Under the pieces are notes generated by a model. The model was not told the origin of the DNA, ran no database searches, and saw only the letters and a list, made by a program, of their open reading frames with translations. 64,000 nt of DNA from Undaria pinnatifida. Its lineage: Eukaryota; Sar; Phaeophyceae; Laminariales; Alariaceae. The translations under genes were made by a program, and so were the position numbers. This document shows, one piece after another, positions 23,298 to 35,200 of the stretch (position 1 is its first letter; every line of letters starts with the position of its first letter). The stretch covers positions 16,260,129 to 16,324,128 of the forward strand of contig JABAKD010000002.1 of the NCBI GenBank assembly GCA_012845835.1, written 5' to 3'.

Positions 23298-23420
23298 AAG
23301 CTGATCGATATGTACCCCTGTAGCTCAGTAGGTCGGGGAAATTGATCGATATTTTACCCCTGTGGCTCTTTAGGTCTGTGAAATTGGACGATGTTTTACC
23401 TGTGTAGCTCAGTAGGTACC
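23298..23420 (+). repeat. Three A-box-like units (TGTAGCTCAGTAGG)
   Basis: A roughly 58-bp unit repeated three times. Each contains a tRNA A-box-like word but no B box follows, so this is not a tRNA gene. Confidence 0.6.
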
Positions 23421-23695
23421 ACCTTCACAAAAAGCCTTCACAATAGCAACACCCTAAGATAATTCGGTCGTCGCTGCTCACTCGTTGTCCTCCGAGAAAA
23501 GGGTAACGGCGTGTTTGTAAATTACGATAGCGCCACGAAAATAGGGACTCGTGCTCCTTTCCACCCTCCGTGCCGATTTTTCATGTTCCGCCCAACCCCC
23601 TACGTGATCTCCCGAAAAGAAAATTAAATATAAAAATAGTGTTTCTGAGAAAGCAGCACCAGTACAGCAGCACGACAGTACCAGGGTATGTTCCA

Positions 23696-23792
23696 GCAGG
23701 GTTGGGGTTGGGTTGGGTTGGGTTGGGTTGGGTTGGGTTGGGTTGGGTTGGGTTGGGTTGGGGTTGGTTTGGGTTGGGTTGTTGGGTTGACG
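23696..23792 (+). repeat. GGGTT pentanucleotide array
   Basis: Nearly pure GGGTT units. Confidence 0.9.
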
Positions 23793-24497
23793 ACAGCTAC
23801 AAATATCCACGAGCACGAGTTCTTGGCGACCGCTACTCGTAGACGGAGTTATAGTTATTCACCGCAGCTTCACGCCCGCACCCTCCCTTTTTTCCTGCGC
23901 TTTTTGGCTGTAACCGTCGTTTCTCAGAACCATCGGGACCGCACTCCTCCGGCCGCGGCGACAGACCAAGGGCTGAGTCGGCGGGGGGAGCACTCGGGTG
24001 TACTTACCAGGCCCAAACCGTTGGAGGGGGAGGACGACAATGACCTTGGACACTTCTTTTGTTTGCCATTACAGTAGTGGTCCCTCTATAGCGCCGGCAT
24101 GTGCCACAGCCGGGAATACCGGCACCATTGCGCCACCCGGCGCTACTTCGCCTGCTGCTGCTACCGGCGGTAGTCGGCGGGGAGGGAGGCACTCGGATGT
24201 ACGCGTGGCGCTCGGATGCGTGTCTGGTACAGACCTTGCGAGAGGAAGCACGACAAAGACCGTGCGTAGTAGCTTTTGTTGTAGCTACGCCTCCGTGCCT
24301 CTGTATAAAACACACCCCCTCGGGATGGTTTTGGAGGCTTAATTATCGACAAAGAAGAGAGTGGAAACGCTGAGCGAGATGACTATGGAAAAATCTCGAC
24401 GAGATGGTGTCTTTCCCAAGCCGCCATTTTCGTCTCGTGTCCCGGGAAAAATCGGCTCTGATAGTCCGTTCTCAAGGGTGTTGTCTTGCGTGTTATA

Positions 24498-24676
24498 CGG
24501 TAGCGTTTCCTGTATAGTGCCGGTATGTGCACTATAGAGGGAAATACCGGCATTACAGCGGCAACCGGCACTACTCCGTACACTGCCACTTCGTGCATAC
24601 TGGGGGTTCCCGTCTGTGCCAAGCGATTTCACAGGCATTATAGCGGGCAACCGGGACTATAGCTGGACCGCTACTG
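24498..24676 (+). mobile_element. CAGTAG-end MITE, with a second left end at 24072
   Basis: The right end GACTATAGCTGGACCGCTAC is at 24676, with an internal left end at about 24490. A further intact left end (CAGTAGTGGTCCCTCTATAG) is at 24072, so one element probably sits inside or next to another. Confidence 0.55.
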
Positions 24677-24888
24677 TTCGGATGTTTTGAGCTAATGAAT
24701 ATTTGTAGGGTGAAGGGGGCAGGTGCTTTTCCGAGACGCTGGTCTTGAAGTCTCCTGCGACCCAGCTGATGCTGCGATAGTCGTTGAAGAGATATATACG
24801 CAGATCTTGCGGAGGTAGGCCAGTCGAGAGGTATATGTACGCCGTTGTGATTTTGTGCTTGTCGAACCAGTTTCTTGTGTTTTGGTCA
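24657..24888 (-). CDS. Possible minus-strand coding exon, product unknown
   Basis: After an AG (TCTACAG) the minus strand is open for 76 codons with protein-like composition: NWFDKHKITTAYIYLSTGLP, DLRIYLFNDYRSISWVAGDF, KTSVSEKHLPPSPYKY. The frame then runs into the end of a CAGTAG-type MITE and stops, so the 3' end is probably altered by that insertion. I do not recognise the family. It could belong to an otherwise unseen gene or a retroelement remnant in the interval between the PX and ING genes. Confidence 0.3.
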
Positions 24889-25235
24889 CTGTAGATTGGA
24901 AGGTTTTAATGTTTGGGTGGGTGGCGGCTACTGTTCCGATGTTACTTTCGGGGAGGGATGTTTCTGTCGGGGGAGGGGGGCGGCGGGGGGGTGTTCCTTG
25001 GCTTGGCGAGTCGCCGGTCACTCTGGTATGGCGACGAGTTCGTGCACACGAATTATAGATTTATCATGTCTGCGTGGCACGCTCGTCTGTGTATCTGATA
25101 GAGACAAAGCCTGGCACGAAGGTCTTGCAAACGGTGAAACATAAACTGTTGTTTTGGGTAGAACGTGCGCTCCGAGTGGAGCGCCGGTAGTGCGCTCCAA
25201 GTGGAGCTCGGGTATCGTGTGTCGCTCTAAAATAA

Positions 25236-25694
25236 TCAAAACGTAAAGTTTATTGTTTCTAGTTGTGGTTTTTCATGTTTTATTTTTTGTATCGCACGGT
25301 CGACGCGCGAAACGCCAGCACGGATAGTTGGTCGCGCCTTCGCCCCCACCCTTCTGGTCACGGGCATGGCTGGAATCGCCCCACCTACAGCAGTATACCA
25401 CTCTGGACCGAAATATAATGACCGTGTGATATGCTTAGGCACAACGGTGGGTTTTACGCCAGTTTTGGGTAACAAGCTCGTCGAGCCACACCAAATCCCA
25501 GCTGGAGATACCGTTTTCTGGCCAAGGTGTACCGTTTTCAGGCGAAAAAAATTGTTGCCTACATTAACTACTGTTCTTTTGGCGACGGAAGCTATTTCGA
25601 TTATATTTTGATTGCAGCATCGGCCACACAAGCAGCTCGAGCTACGTACGGGGGTAGGGATGCCTCTGAACTGCAATGTGAGGAGGCGTTCCAC
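25236..25694 (-). CDS. Open frame of 152 codons, product unknown
   Basis: The minus strand stays open from 25694 to 25236 (…KTVHLGQKTVSPAGIWCGST…SLYFGPEWYTAVGGAIPAMP…). The plus strand is also largely open here and neither shows the G/C-rich third positions of the secure exons. It could be a degraded element. There is no recognisable domain. Confidence 0.15.
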   Translation of the reverse strand: MERLLTLQFRGIPTPVRSSSCLCGRCCNQNIIEIASVAKRTVVNVGNNFFRLKTVHLGQKTVSPAGIWCGSTSLLPKTGVKPTVVPKHITRSLYFGPEWYTAVGGAIPAMPVTRRVGAKARPTIRAGVSRVDRAIQKIKHEKPQLETINFTF

Positions 25695-25699
25695 ACGCG

Positions 25700-27900
25700 G
25701 GCAGCACGGTTATTATGTTTTTTCTGCTGCAGTCACATTCACTCTTCTTCGTCGCTCGATAACATCGCACTCGTCGATTTTTTGTCGCTATCCATGGGCC
25801 CAAAAGGGTGAACATAATTTTCTCAAGTGCACGCCGAGTAGTTTTTTAGCCGCCATGCTTGTCCTGTAGTCTCGAGAATTACTGTTTTCGTGGCGATGAA
25901 CGAAATACGTGGTGGACGAAGGTGTTACTTTGCACGAAGCAGGGCAACAGAAGCACATATCATCAGAAGGGTCACGATTTTACATGATCTAAATCCTATG
26001 GTATTCCTCAGTTTGCTACTGATGTCTTCTGTCACCTACACCGTCGAGGTGTCCGTCCGTCCGACCGTTCGGAGAACCAAATGCCATCAAACGGTGTACC
26101 AGTGTTTTTTTAATGAAATCTCTTCACTCGACGAAAAAGAATACGAGAAGATTCTACGTCAAACCAGTTGAAATTTACACGGCATACATACCCTTTTCTA
26201 GCAGTCCGCATGGTGAGTGGAAGCGTTGTACCCCAGGTGGTACTCATGTCTCGTACACCTTTCGGTATATCTGGGTCCCACAAGGGTCAATAAGTTTTAT
26301 TAAACAGTACTATTGTTAATGGTACGACCGCTACGCCAGCGGGGCCAGCACGGCCACAGCTCATACGTAACACGCCCACCCATCCACTCATCCGCCCAAC
26401 AACCCACCCATCCACCCACCCATCACCAACCTACACACCTACCTATTACTAACCCTCTCACCCATCACCAACCTTCACACCTACTTATCACCAACCCAAA
26501 CCTACCTACCCACCCACCCACCCACCAGCCAGTGGAGACTTCGGGGACACAGAAACAAACGTGCCACGACTCGCCCACACACCAGCCCTCTCGCGATTCC
26601 CGGCGAAACAACGAGCGACGCCCCCGAACTCGGCGTGCACGCATATAAACAGTAGCATGTTACCAGGTCCGTCCGTCCGTCCGTCCGTAAGATGACTACT
26701 ATCGCAACTAACTGCACTGCTGTACGTATTCCGGGGAATACAACCAACCCATCCCCGGGAGGGGAGGGCAATATGCCATCCCCCAGAAAAATTACTAATG
26801 CAACGCTGTATGACGCTCACGTACACATTTATTTGTTCTCACTGCCGTAGGTAGGCAAGATACACCCGGGGAAAATTCGACGCCATCCCCGAAAAAAACG
26901 CCTTCCTGGAAGCAGAACAACCCGAAAAAGGTGACAAAAACGAATAATCCCCGGGAAAAAAAAACTCATGAACAATCGGAAAATACCTGGGCCGGGACAA
27001 CAAAACCCATCCCTTGCAGTGAAAATCCATATTTTGAACCCGCAGGGTTGTTGTTCACCGAGGTCCAGGGCGACTCCTCTTTTTCAGCCGGGAATCGCCA
27101 GGGCTGTTGCGTGCGGGGGGGCTGGCACGGTCGCCGGGTCTCGGGAGGTCGCGTGGCGCTCGAATACAGGTGGTGGTCGAATCGTACACTTCAACACACA
27201 CCAGGTATAGCCTTAAGAGACTCGACGGCGTCACCACTACGCTATTATAGCGTACTTTTTACCTGGTAAAAATGATAAGGCACCAAACGTTTTCACGCTA
27301 CGATATAAACCTCGTATGCGTGCGTCGTCGCCTTCCATGCCACAAATAGCTCACCCATCCCCCATCCACATGTCTTTCGGGACGCCGGCTCGAATCGAAC
27401 TCCCGCGAGTGCATCAACAGATCAAAGAGCGGCCCATAGTAACCAATCCTTCGATACTCCTGAGTGCGCACGCAAAACCTTGAAAAGCACTGTGCGCTCT
27501 TTTCAACGAGAGAGAACACGGCTTTTCACGGCTCGGGTCGGGTCGGGTCAGGGTGGCCCAACCCGACCCGTGATCCGGCCCGACCCGTGAGATTTTAAAC
27601 ATCTCCTAACCCCACCGGACTCGACCCGCGAGCTTTTGAAAACCTCCTGCCATCGCAACCCGTTGTCAGGTTATGACCCGCGAAAAAAAAGGGAAAACGT
27701 CAAGCCCCCCCCCCCCCCTCCGTTCCTAAATTGATGTATCCTACCGCAACCGTTGCGCCACGGTAGGTACGTTTATTTCCGCAATCGCCACGCGTGTATA
27801 TACAAACCCTGGTACGTGTCACGGAAGCGAATCAATCAACCACCACGTAAGATTGTGTCTGCAGTGCGTCGATCACTACGTAATGTGTTTCACAGCCCTG
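25700..27900. other. Interval between the convergent PX and ING genes
   Basis: Contains CCCACCCAT/CACCAACC low-complexity DNA (26370-26530), a GTCC run (26670-26690) and a CGGGTCGGGTC-like inverted tract (27530-27600). No gene recognised. Confidence 0.5.
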
Positions 27901-27929
27901 AATCAATCAATCATCGCGTGCGTAAACGG

Positions 27930-28260
27930 TAGCTAGTTCGCGCCCCCCACTCCGGCTTTCTCGGCCTTGTCGCCACCTGGAGCAGCAGCAATAACAGCAG
28001 AGGAAGAAGCAGCACCGGCTCCCGCGGTATCCATTCCCGGGGACACCTCCATTGTGTTCTGCGCCAGCTGGGACCGTCCCGAGTTAACGGCAACAGCACC
28101 CTCAGCGTTGGCAGTAACACCAATTTCCTCTTGAGAGCCCGCGCGTGCGCTTGCGCTGGTGCCCGAATCGCCACCCATGTCCAAAACAGTCCCATCGCCA
28201 TTACTAGCTTGCGGACGGTTTTGGTTCACTCCCCGAGTGTCCCAGGCTGAACCAGTGGTG
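27930..28260 (-). pseudogene. Diverged tandem duplicate of the ING 3' end
   Basis: Downstream of the ING stop the bases repeat with the same order of motifs: GDGTVLDMGGDSG, AVAVNSGRSQ, APGGDKAEKAGVGGAN and stop, matching [23 protein letters not shown] and [13 protein letters not shown] of the real exon. The copy stays open in frame. It could be an alternative last exon, since an AG at its start sits where the parental sequence has CAAG. Confidence 0.65.
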
Positions 28261-28284
28261 AGTAAAAAGTGAAACAAATGACGG

Positions 28285-28321
28285 CTAGTTCGCGCCCCCC
28301 ACCCCGCTATTCTCGCCACCC

Positions 28322-28355
<34 letters not shown>

Positions 28356-29295
28356 CAGCAGTAGCAGCAGCAGCAGCAGCAGTAGCAGCTGCTGCGGCAG
28401 CGGCGGTTCCCGCGGTCTCCGTTCCCGAGGACACCCCCGTTGCACCCTGCACCGGCTGGGGTCGTTCCGAGTTAACCGCAACAAACCCAGTAGCGTTGGC
28501 AATAACACTAGCTCCAGCGTGAGAGCCCGCGCCCGCGCCAGTATTAGCGCCCGCACACGCGCTTGCACCTGTGCTTGCACCTGCGCTCACGCCTGCGCCT
28601 GCCCCGCCGCCCACGTCCAAAACAGTCCCAACGCCACCACCACCTTGACGGCCGTTCTGGATAACTCCCTGAGCTCCCCCAGCTGCTGCCCCCCCGACAA
28701 TAGCGGTTCCCTCAGGCAGAGCGTTGCCCCCCAGCACCCCAAAGCCCTGCCACCGAGAGGCGGATTCCCCCGGCGACGCGCCAGCTGCACCGCTGGCGCC
28801 GGCGTCTCCACCGCCCTCCGGTTGCGGAGTGGGCAGGTTCTCGTCCAGCCGCGGCGCATTACTGCCCGGGGCTTGACGCGGCCCATCCCCTCCCGGAGCT
28901 TGACTCGATCCGTCCCCTTCCCTCGACTGGACGACTTGGGCGGCGTTTTCTCCGGCAGTTTTGATGGACCCTTTGTCTGCTTCTGTGATTTTTGTCGTCT
29001 CCGGTGTCGTTGACCTTAAGTCGGTTTTGTCACCATCTTCTACCCCTCCCCCTTTTACTGCCCCTTCCGCAGTTTTGCTGTTGTTAGTATCATCCTCGTC
29101 GTCTTCCCCCTCCTCGTCCTCCTCCTCTTCCTCTTCCTCGTCGCCTTCTCCGTCCTCGGGAAGTTTAACGGCCGCCATTTTGATGGCGGCGTTGCTGGCT
29201 GCCGCTCTGACTGCTTCCAGCTGTTGCCGCCTCTCTCGCTCTCTAACATCCGCGGAGCAGCCCGGGCACAGCCAGAACGACAGTTGCTTCTGGTC
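28285..29295 (-). CDS. ING gene last exon (PHD end and long low-complexity tail)
   Basis: After the acceptor GTAACAG the exon reads [20 protein letters not shown], the last two zinc ligands and a basic helix. It then has an acidic run (about 20 Glu/Asp), a Gly/Asn/Pro region and a 30-residue Ala tract encoded by GCA/GCT repeats near the stop. The 336-residue tail is far longer than in typical ING proteins, which end soon after the PHD. It looks expandable by triplet slippage. Confidence 0.85.
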
Positions 29296-32200
29296 CTGTT
29301 ACGGCATACACACAAAACAACGTATTTCATAAAATAAGTAAAAGAGACACCTCAGCTGCGAGGTTGAGAACTTCGTCGAACTTCGCATTTGCGAGCTGCG
29401 GATGATACTCGATTGCGCGTGTGCTACGGAGTACATGTCATCGAGAATATGTTCGAAACTAATAAAATGCAAGCCGTGTGTGATGCTTCGATCGCGTGCG
29501 CTTCTTCGGGGTCTATGGCCTTGTGAGAGGATACACCAGTAGGTCGATTTGGACGAGCGGCGCAAAAGAGACGGCAAGGATTAACAGCGTGGGGACTTTT
29601 TCTTGCGCACAAGTTGACTTGCGGAAAACGCGAGAGCGTGAGTTAGCAACACTCGATGAAAAATCGACGAGCAGTGGGATTGCTGAACCCTATGCGCGAT
29701 AAAAATTGAAGGCAAGAACCGGGGGGGAGAAGGGACGACACCTGTGACCACGGCTTGTCCAGAAGCTAGAAAGTAGAAGTGTGAAAACAAAACAAAAAAA
29801 CAGCAACGCAGGCAATAGGTGCCTCTTTCTCTGCCTGTCTTGTCTCGACTGTGCGTCCGCTGATTCTCCCCCAGCCTCGGGGCACCCTTCCGCGCCTGTA
29901 GCTTGTTTTATACCAGGTAGTGGTTTCAAATACGTCAGCTTTGAGTTCGACCAATTCAAGGGTCGATACTCATCTTTGCAAGCTGCGTGATACTCCGGCG
30001 GCGCGTGTTTACTCTAGATGAAGATACACGAATCTCGTGGATTTTGTCAACGACGATTTCTGTTGTCCATCTGCATCCCACGCGTAATGTTGTGCTGCGC
30101 ATGCTTCCTGCCTAACGTATCGTATAACACGCGAGTCAACGCGCACCCCCTCCGCCTTAATCCCAAGGTGCTTTTCTCAACCATTGCACTGCGTGGACGA
30201 GACCCCCCCGTCTCGCCGGCAAAGTAGAAGGTGGGCAAAAGGAACGCCTCCTGAGGAGTCATCCCTTGGCAGTGATCGCACGTGTTGGGTCAAACGTTGC
30301 TGACCCAGTTGAGCTCCTCGAGTGTGACATTGCCGGTGAGCATGATAATCTTTCGAGCATACTTCGTATTTGTTTCAGGAGGAACGCCTTCCAAGTCATG
30401 TTTAGGGTGAGAGAAACTCCCCTGGTATATCGTGGCGCGCATGTTTGGTCCATCCGCATCCACGTAGCCTCGCGCTGCGCATGCTTCCAGCCTGTCGCTT
30501 TGAGTCATCCCACGCTAAGGGTGCAGCATAGTCCGAGAATTTTCCGAGCTCCTACCGCGAGGGGCTCAATACCTCGCCCGGTGGTGCATGACCATGAAGA
30601 CATTCGTTCGTGCAACCCAACCACTGAGTTCTATGCGCTCGTCCTGAAACAAAGGACACTCGCGAACTCATCGTGCTAACCCATAGTGCAAGAGTTGAGG
30701 TAGTGATCGACCGGTCAAAAACGTTAGGCCCAAAAATTGCAACCGCTACCGCACTATAGAGGGATGGCTTCCTTGGTGCATGTGCATCTGCACTCAATCT
30801 AGGCCGTCCGTCACACGTCACACGTCTAAACTGCCGTCTCCCGAAAGGTATTTTATCCCGACTGCTGTGTGTCTCCGCACCTCCCTCTGCCTCGGGACAT
30901 CTATTCCGTGCCTTTGCTTTGGTCCAACTGCATCCCTCGGGCACGTATTCCGTGCCGTTGCTTCGGTACGTCAGCAGCCAGATAACCTTGTACTGCACGT
31001 GCTTCCCGCCTATTGTGCAGCGGCGTAAACTTAAACTTACGTCTTCGTGCCGTGACACCGAACTCAAGGTCCAAGTAAAGTACGTGCCACCCAATAGGAA
31101 TTCCAAGTCAAGGAATTGAGGTTTCGTTTTTTCCAGACACTTGAAGAAAGTTGGCGTCAGAAACGGTGACCAAATGCTCTAAAAGAGACCAAGAAACGAC
31201 GATAACAACACCAAAAAAAAAATGTAACGTCAAGCAGCAGCAATCGGAGCATTTTCTTTGAAAAAAATAGTATGTTATAAGAAACGCTACTTATTTGGGC
31301 ACATTAATAAGGTGTCGAGATTGGGGCCGAGATAAGTGTTTTACACACGGAGGGCCCGTGCCGTATGTATCTGTGTCCCGCGCCTCGCTTTGGTCCATCT
31401 GCACCCACTTAACGTTGAGCTGCGCACGCTTCCTGCCTATTTCACCATGCCGTGACACCGACATCATCGTCTATATCGTGCGCTTGCTTTGATACATCAA
31501 CACCCGCACAACCTTGCGCTGCGCATGCTTCCTGCCTGTTGTTCGTAGTGCAAATTTGGGTCTACACCATGCCGTGACACCGATATATATATATATCGCG
31601 GATAACATGTGAACTACACCTTTTCAGTGTATTTCCACGGCATGTTCGCGGAAAGGCCAAAATAGCGTGTTGTATGCACCATTCGGGGCCAGCCAACGAG
31701 GGACGTGAACGCGGAACCCTTTTTCCCGTCAAACTGAAGCTATTCACCCTAAAGTATAGTATAGTATCACATAGTTTCACAGGCGGAGGGGAGGAATGCC
31801 TGCTACGTGACCGTGGGTCTGAACTAACGAAAACGAGACCCAGCAGGAGAAAAAGTGCGAAGAACACTATTAATAGTTGGGATGGAACAAAAACAAAAAC
31901 AAAAAACAAAAACAAAAAACGAAAACAAAAAACAAAAACAAAAAACGAAAACAAAAAACAAAAACAAAAAACGAAAACAAAAACCAAAACCAAAACCAAA
32001 ACCAAAACCAAAACCAAAACCTAGCCCCCAAGAGGGGCAACGGCATCGGGAACCCGGGAGTGTTGAAGACGTGAACAAAACTGACTCCCAGCACTTGGCC
32101 CACACTACCAATAGAGCATTCATCAGCGGGCAGACTCACCACTATCTCCAGGCCAACGCAGTGGTAATGGAACCATTCCCCGTGCTCGCAGTCTTCATTG

Positions 32201-35200
32201 TCGCAGCCAATCTGAGCAAAACAAATCGCAAGAAAAAAAAAAAATGGGCCGGAAATAAGCTACAGCGTACGCCGACGAATGACAAAAAAAGAATGACGAA
32301 AAAAACAGTCACACAAAAACCCAGTTTTATCGGCGTGCGGGAGGGAGCAAAAAGAGGGCAAACGTCGGGTAACGCCACCAATAAACAGCAGGGGTGCCGA
32401 CACAACAGCTCACCTTCCACCATGGTCGCTACTGGTAGATGTCTCCAAGTTACCCCGTAATTCTGTTGAGATAGCTATGATAGGATTTCAGACTGATGCT
32501 ACGAAAGGGGGGCGCACCTAATCGTTTCTGAGGGTCGTGACGAGTCGTGGTTACACTATTACGGAGATCCACTGTCAATGAGTTGGATTTACACACAAAA
32601 AAGGACAGCATCGCCACCTTTCAGGCAAGCTCTCCTACGCTACGGCTGTGTTCGATCGTTCGATCGAGGCTCTGTACGAACTCACCTGGTAAGACCAGCC
32701 AAACAAAACAAACTTGAGTCAAGCGCTATTAAACAAAGGTGTTCAAAACAAACTTGAGTCAAGCGCCATTAAACAAATGGTGTTCAAAACAAACTTGAGT
32801 CAAGCGCTATTGAACAAATGGTGTTCACAACAAACTTGAGTCAAGCGCCATTGAACAAAGGTGTTGGTGTTTTTTTGTCCCCTTTTTTCGTTTTATAATT
32901 TATTCTGCTAACAGTAGTGGATATCCGTAATAGACGAGCTCTACATCTCCACAAAATAAGTATAAGCACCCCCAGTGGTGTATATAAGCCGTGCTACACC
33001 CCTTTTTAACCTACCACCAGTTGTATACAGATATACCTGGTACCAGGCCCCAACCCAAACGAAAGCCTAAGCCCTAACCTAGCCCCAAAGTCATGATAGG
33101 GGGCGTGACCAGGGTGTGTACATGAAATACAATACTTTGGGTAAGGGTAGATGGCTTATACACACCCCTAGGCGTGTATAAAATGTCTTCGCTGCACCTC
33201 AAGTTATCCGTGTTTTATGCCGAAAAATAAAAGCGCAACCCCATGAACATTAGCATTCCGTCTCCGACACATGCTACTAATAGTGTACTATAGCGGTACA
33301 CCAACCATTGTTGTTTTCTGAGGCTCCTAACCCCTTGAGGAGGTCTATACTAGTAGTAGTATAATACTAGTATCATGCTCCTCTGAAGCAAAAACTAGTA
33401 TTTGGCAAACTGAAAGGGCCCTCCCCCGCCCCCAATCGCTTCCTCTCACCATGTCTCCCCAGCCAATCTGTCGGCAGACGCAGTAGACGGGCTCGTTAGA
33501 GCTAGCGACCTCGGTACTTCTTGCGCCCGCTACGCCGGCCACCCCAAGACCGACCGCGCCAGCGCCTGCGGCAGCCACCGCCGCGGCAGCCGGCCCTGAT
33601 CGCGTTTGGGCTCCTCCTGCGGCCGCGGCGGCTGCTGCTGCCGCTGCCGCTGCCGCCGCCAACTCGTTCCTTTTAGCCTAAAAATAAATAAAAGGGGAAG
33701 GGGACGGGCAAGGGAGGGATCATGTTGTTACTGATAATAAGTTAGTAGTACTTTTAACCGTTAACAAAGGGTGAGGGGGGGGTAATGCTGTTAATGATTA
33801 ACAGAAAAAAATAACGGTTAACGGCGAGAAGAGAAAAAAAAGGAAGACGAAGGGGAAGGAAATATATGATAGCGTCAGTAACTAGTATACTGCGACCGGT
33901 GCCGCAGCCGCTTCTTCCGCTGCCGCCGCCACTGCCAAGTCGTTTCTTTTCGAGAAAAAATAAGGGCACGTGTGAGCGTAAGCGCAAGGGTAAGTGCAAG
34001 CGTAAGGGTAAGGGCAAGGGCCAGGGCAAGGGTAAGGGCAACCGTACGGGTAAGGGTAAGAGTAAGGGTAAGGGTAAGGGTAAAGGCAAGTGTATGCGTG
34101 AGGGTAAGGGTAAGGGTAAGGGTAAGGATAAGGGTAAGGGTAAGAGTAAGGGCAAGTGTATCAGTGAGGGTAAGGGAAAGGGTAAGGGTAAGGGTAAGAG
34201 TAAGGGTAAGGGTAGGGTACGGGTAAGGGTAGGGGTAAGGGTAAGGGTAAGGGCAAGGGCAAGGGTAAGGGTAAGGGTAAGGGTAAGACTGAGGGTAAGT
34301 GTAAGGGTAAGGGTAAGGGTAAGGGCAAGGGCAAGGGCAAGGGTAAGGGTAAGGGTAAGGGCAAGCGTAAGGGTAAGGGCAAGCGTAAGGGTAAGGGTAA
34401 GGGGAGAAACAACAATACTGCTAATGATTACTAGATACCAGGCACCCAGCAATCACGTGCGGTTGCGAGTTTCTACTTTACACGGGGCCAATATTAGGGA
34501 CTCCTGCCAAAACGCCTGAATACCTTTATTTGCTCGACTAAACAGGTGATTTCGACCGCGGAGAACACCACACATCCACCAACACACAACACAGTTGGTT
34601 GGCGACATCTTGCAAAAACACCCTCCGGCGCAAGCTCCTAGCGACAGCTGTAACATCTTATTAATACGAGCTAGGTAATAGTCATGTGATACTGCGTGAG
34701 GGTCGGGCTCCAACATGAAGTGGAGCCCACAAGAAACAAAAGATGTAAGGTACTGTCTACTACCGCCCGGCAATGTGCATGTATATGTGCCAGGTATTTC
34801 TGTTTTTGTTGGAGCGGCACACGATGCCATACTAGTATTAAAACCACCGTGGGATATTATGACATATATATTGCTATATGTATCACGTCGGTTTGTTGTC
34901 AATCTTTCCTGAGGTCTTCTTACACTCCAGAGTGATTAAAAGTCTGTGCTGTGATCACGGACTAGACTGCGGTGATGATGGATTAATTTGACAACAAAAA
35001 CAAACAACACCATACGACGTACGACAAAACAGTTTCACACATTGGACAGTTTCGATCCCATTTCATTATCTGTCTTTCTGGTCAGATATATCCCTAGTCT
35101 AGACAATCTTCCTGGCCTATAGATGATGTTGCCGACTGAGAGCCGGATGGTCTGAATGATCTAACACTATTAATACTCAATGTTTCCTTGGTTGGATCCG

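Larger units (their letters stand above)
22000..24650. other. Repeat-rich interval after the PX gene
   Basis: Holds R3/R4 pieces, two related segments at 22410-22530 and 23075-23200 (CGTTACGT … GGCTCGCGTACGACGCC), pentamer array and MITEs. No secure coding exon. Confidence 0.5.

Noticed and set aside
23298-23420. Possible tRNA genes at GTAGCTCAGTAGG words
   Set aside because: Three tandem A-box-like words but no T-arm, anticodon arm or acceptor pairing.
31562-32142. Phe/Val- and Lys/Gln-rich open frames around 31.9 kb
   Set aside because: Produced by the ACAAAA/ACCAAA arrays; only the short ING exon 6 (32140-32211) at the edge is real coding sequence.
32703-32868. CRISPR-like array
   Set aside because: Units are contiguous with no spacers, and the locus is a eukaryotic intron; it is a minisatellite.
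33754-34519. Long open frames (230 and 217 codons) of Leu/Thr-Pro or Lys/Gly/Arg repeats
   Set aside because: They are translations of the GGGTAA hexanucleotide array; a 6-bp repeat stays open in every frame.
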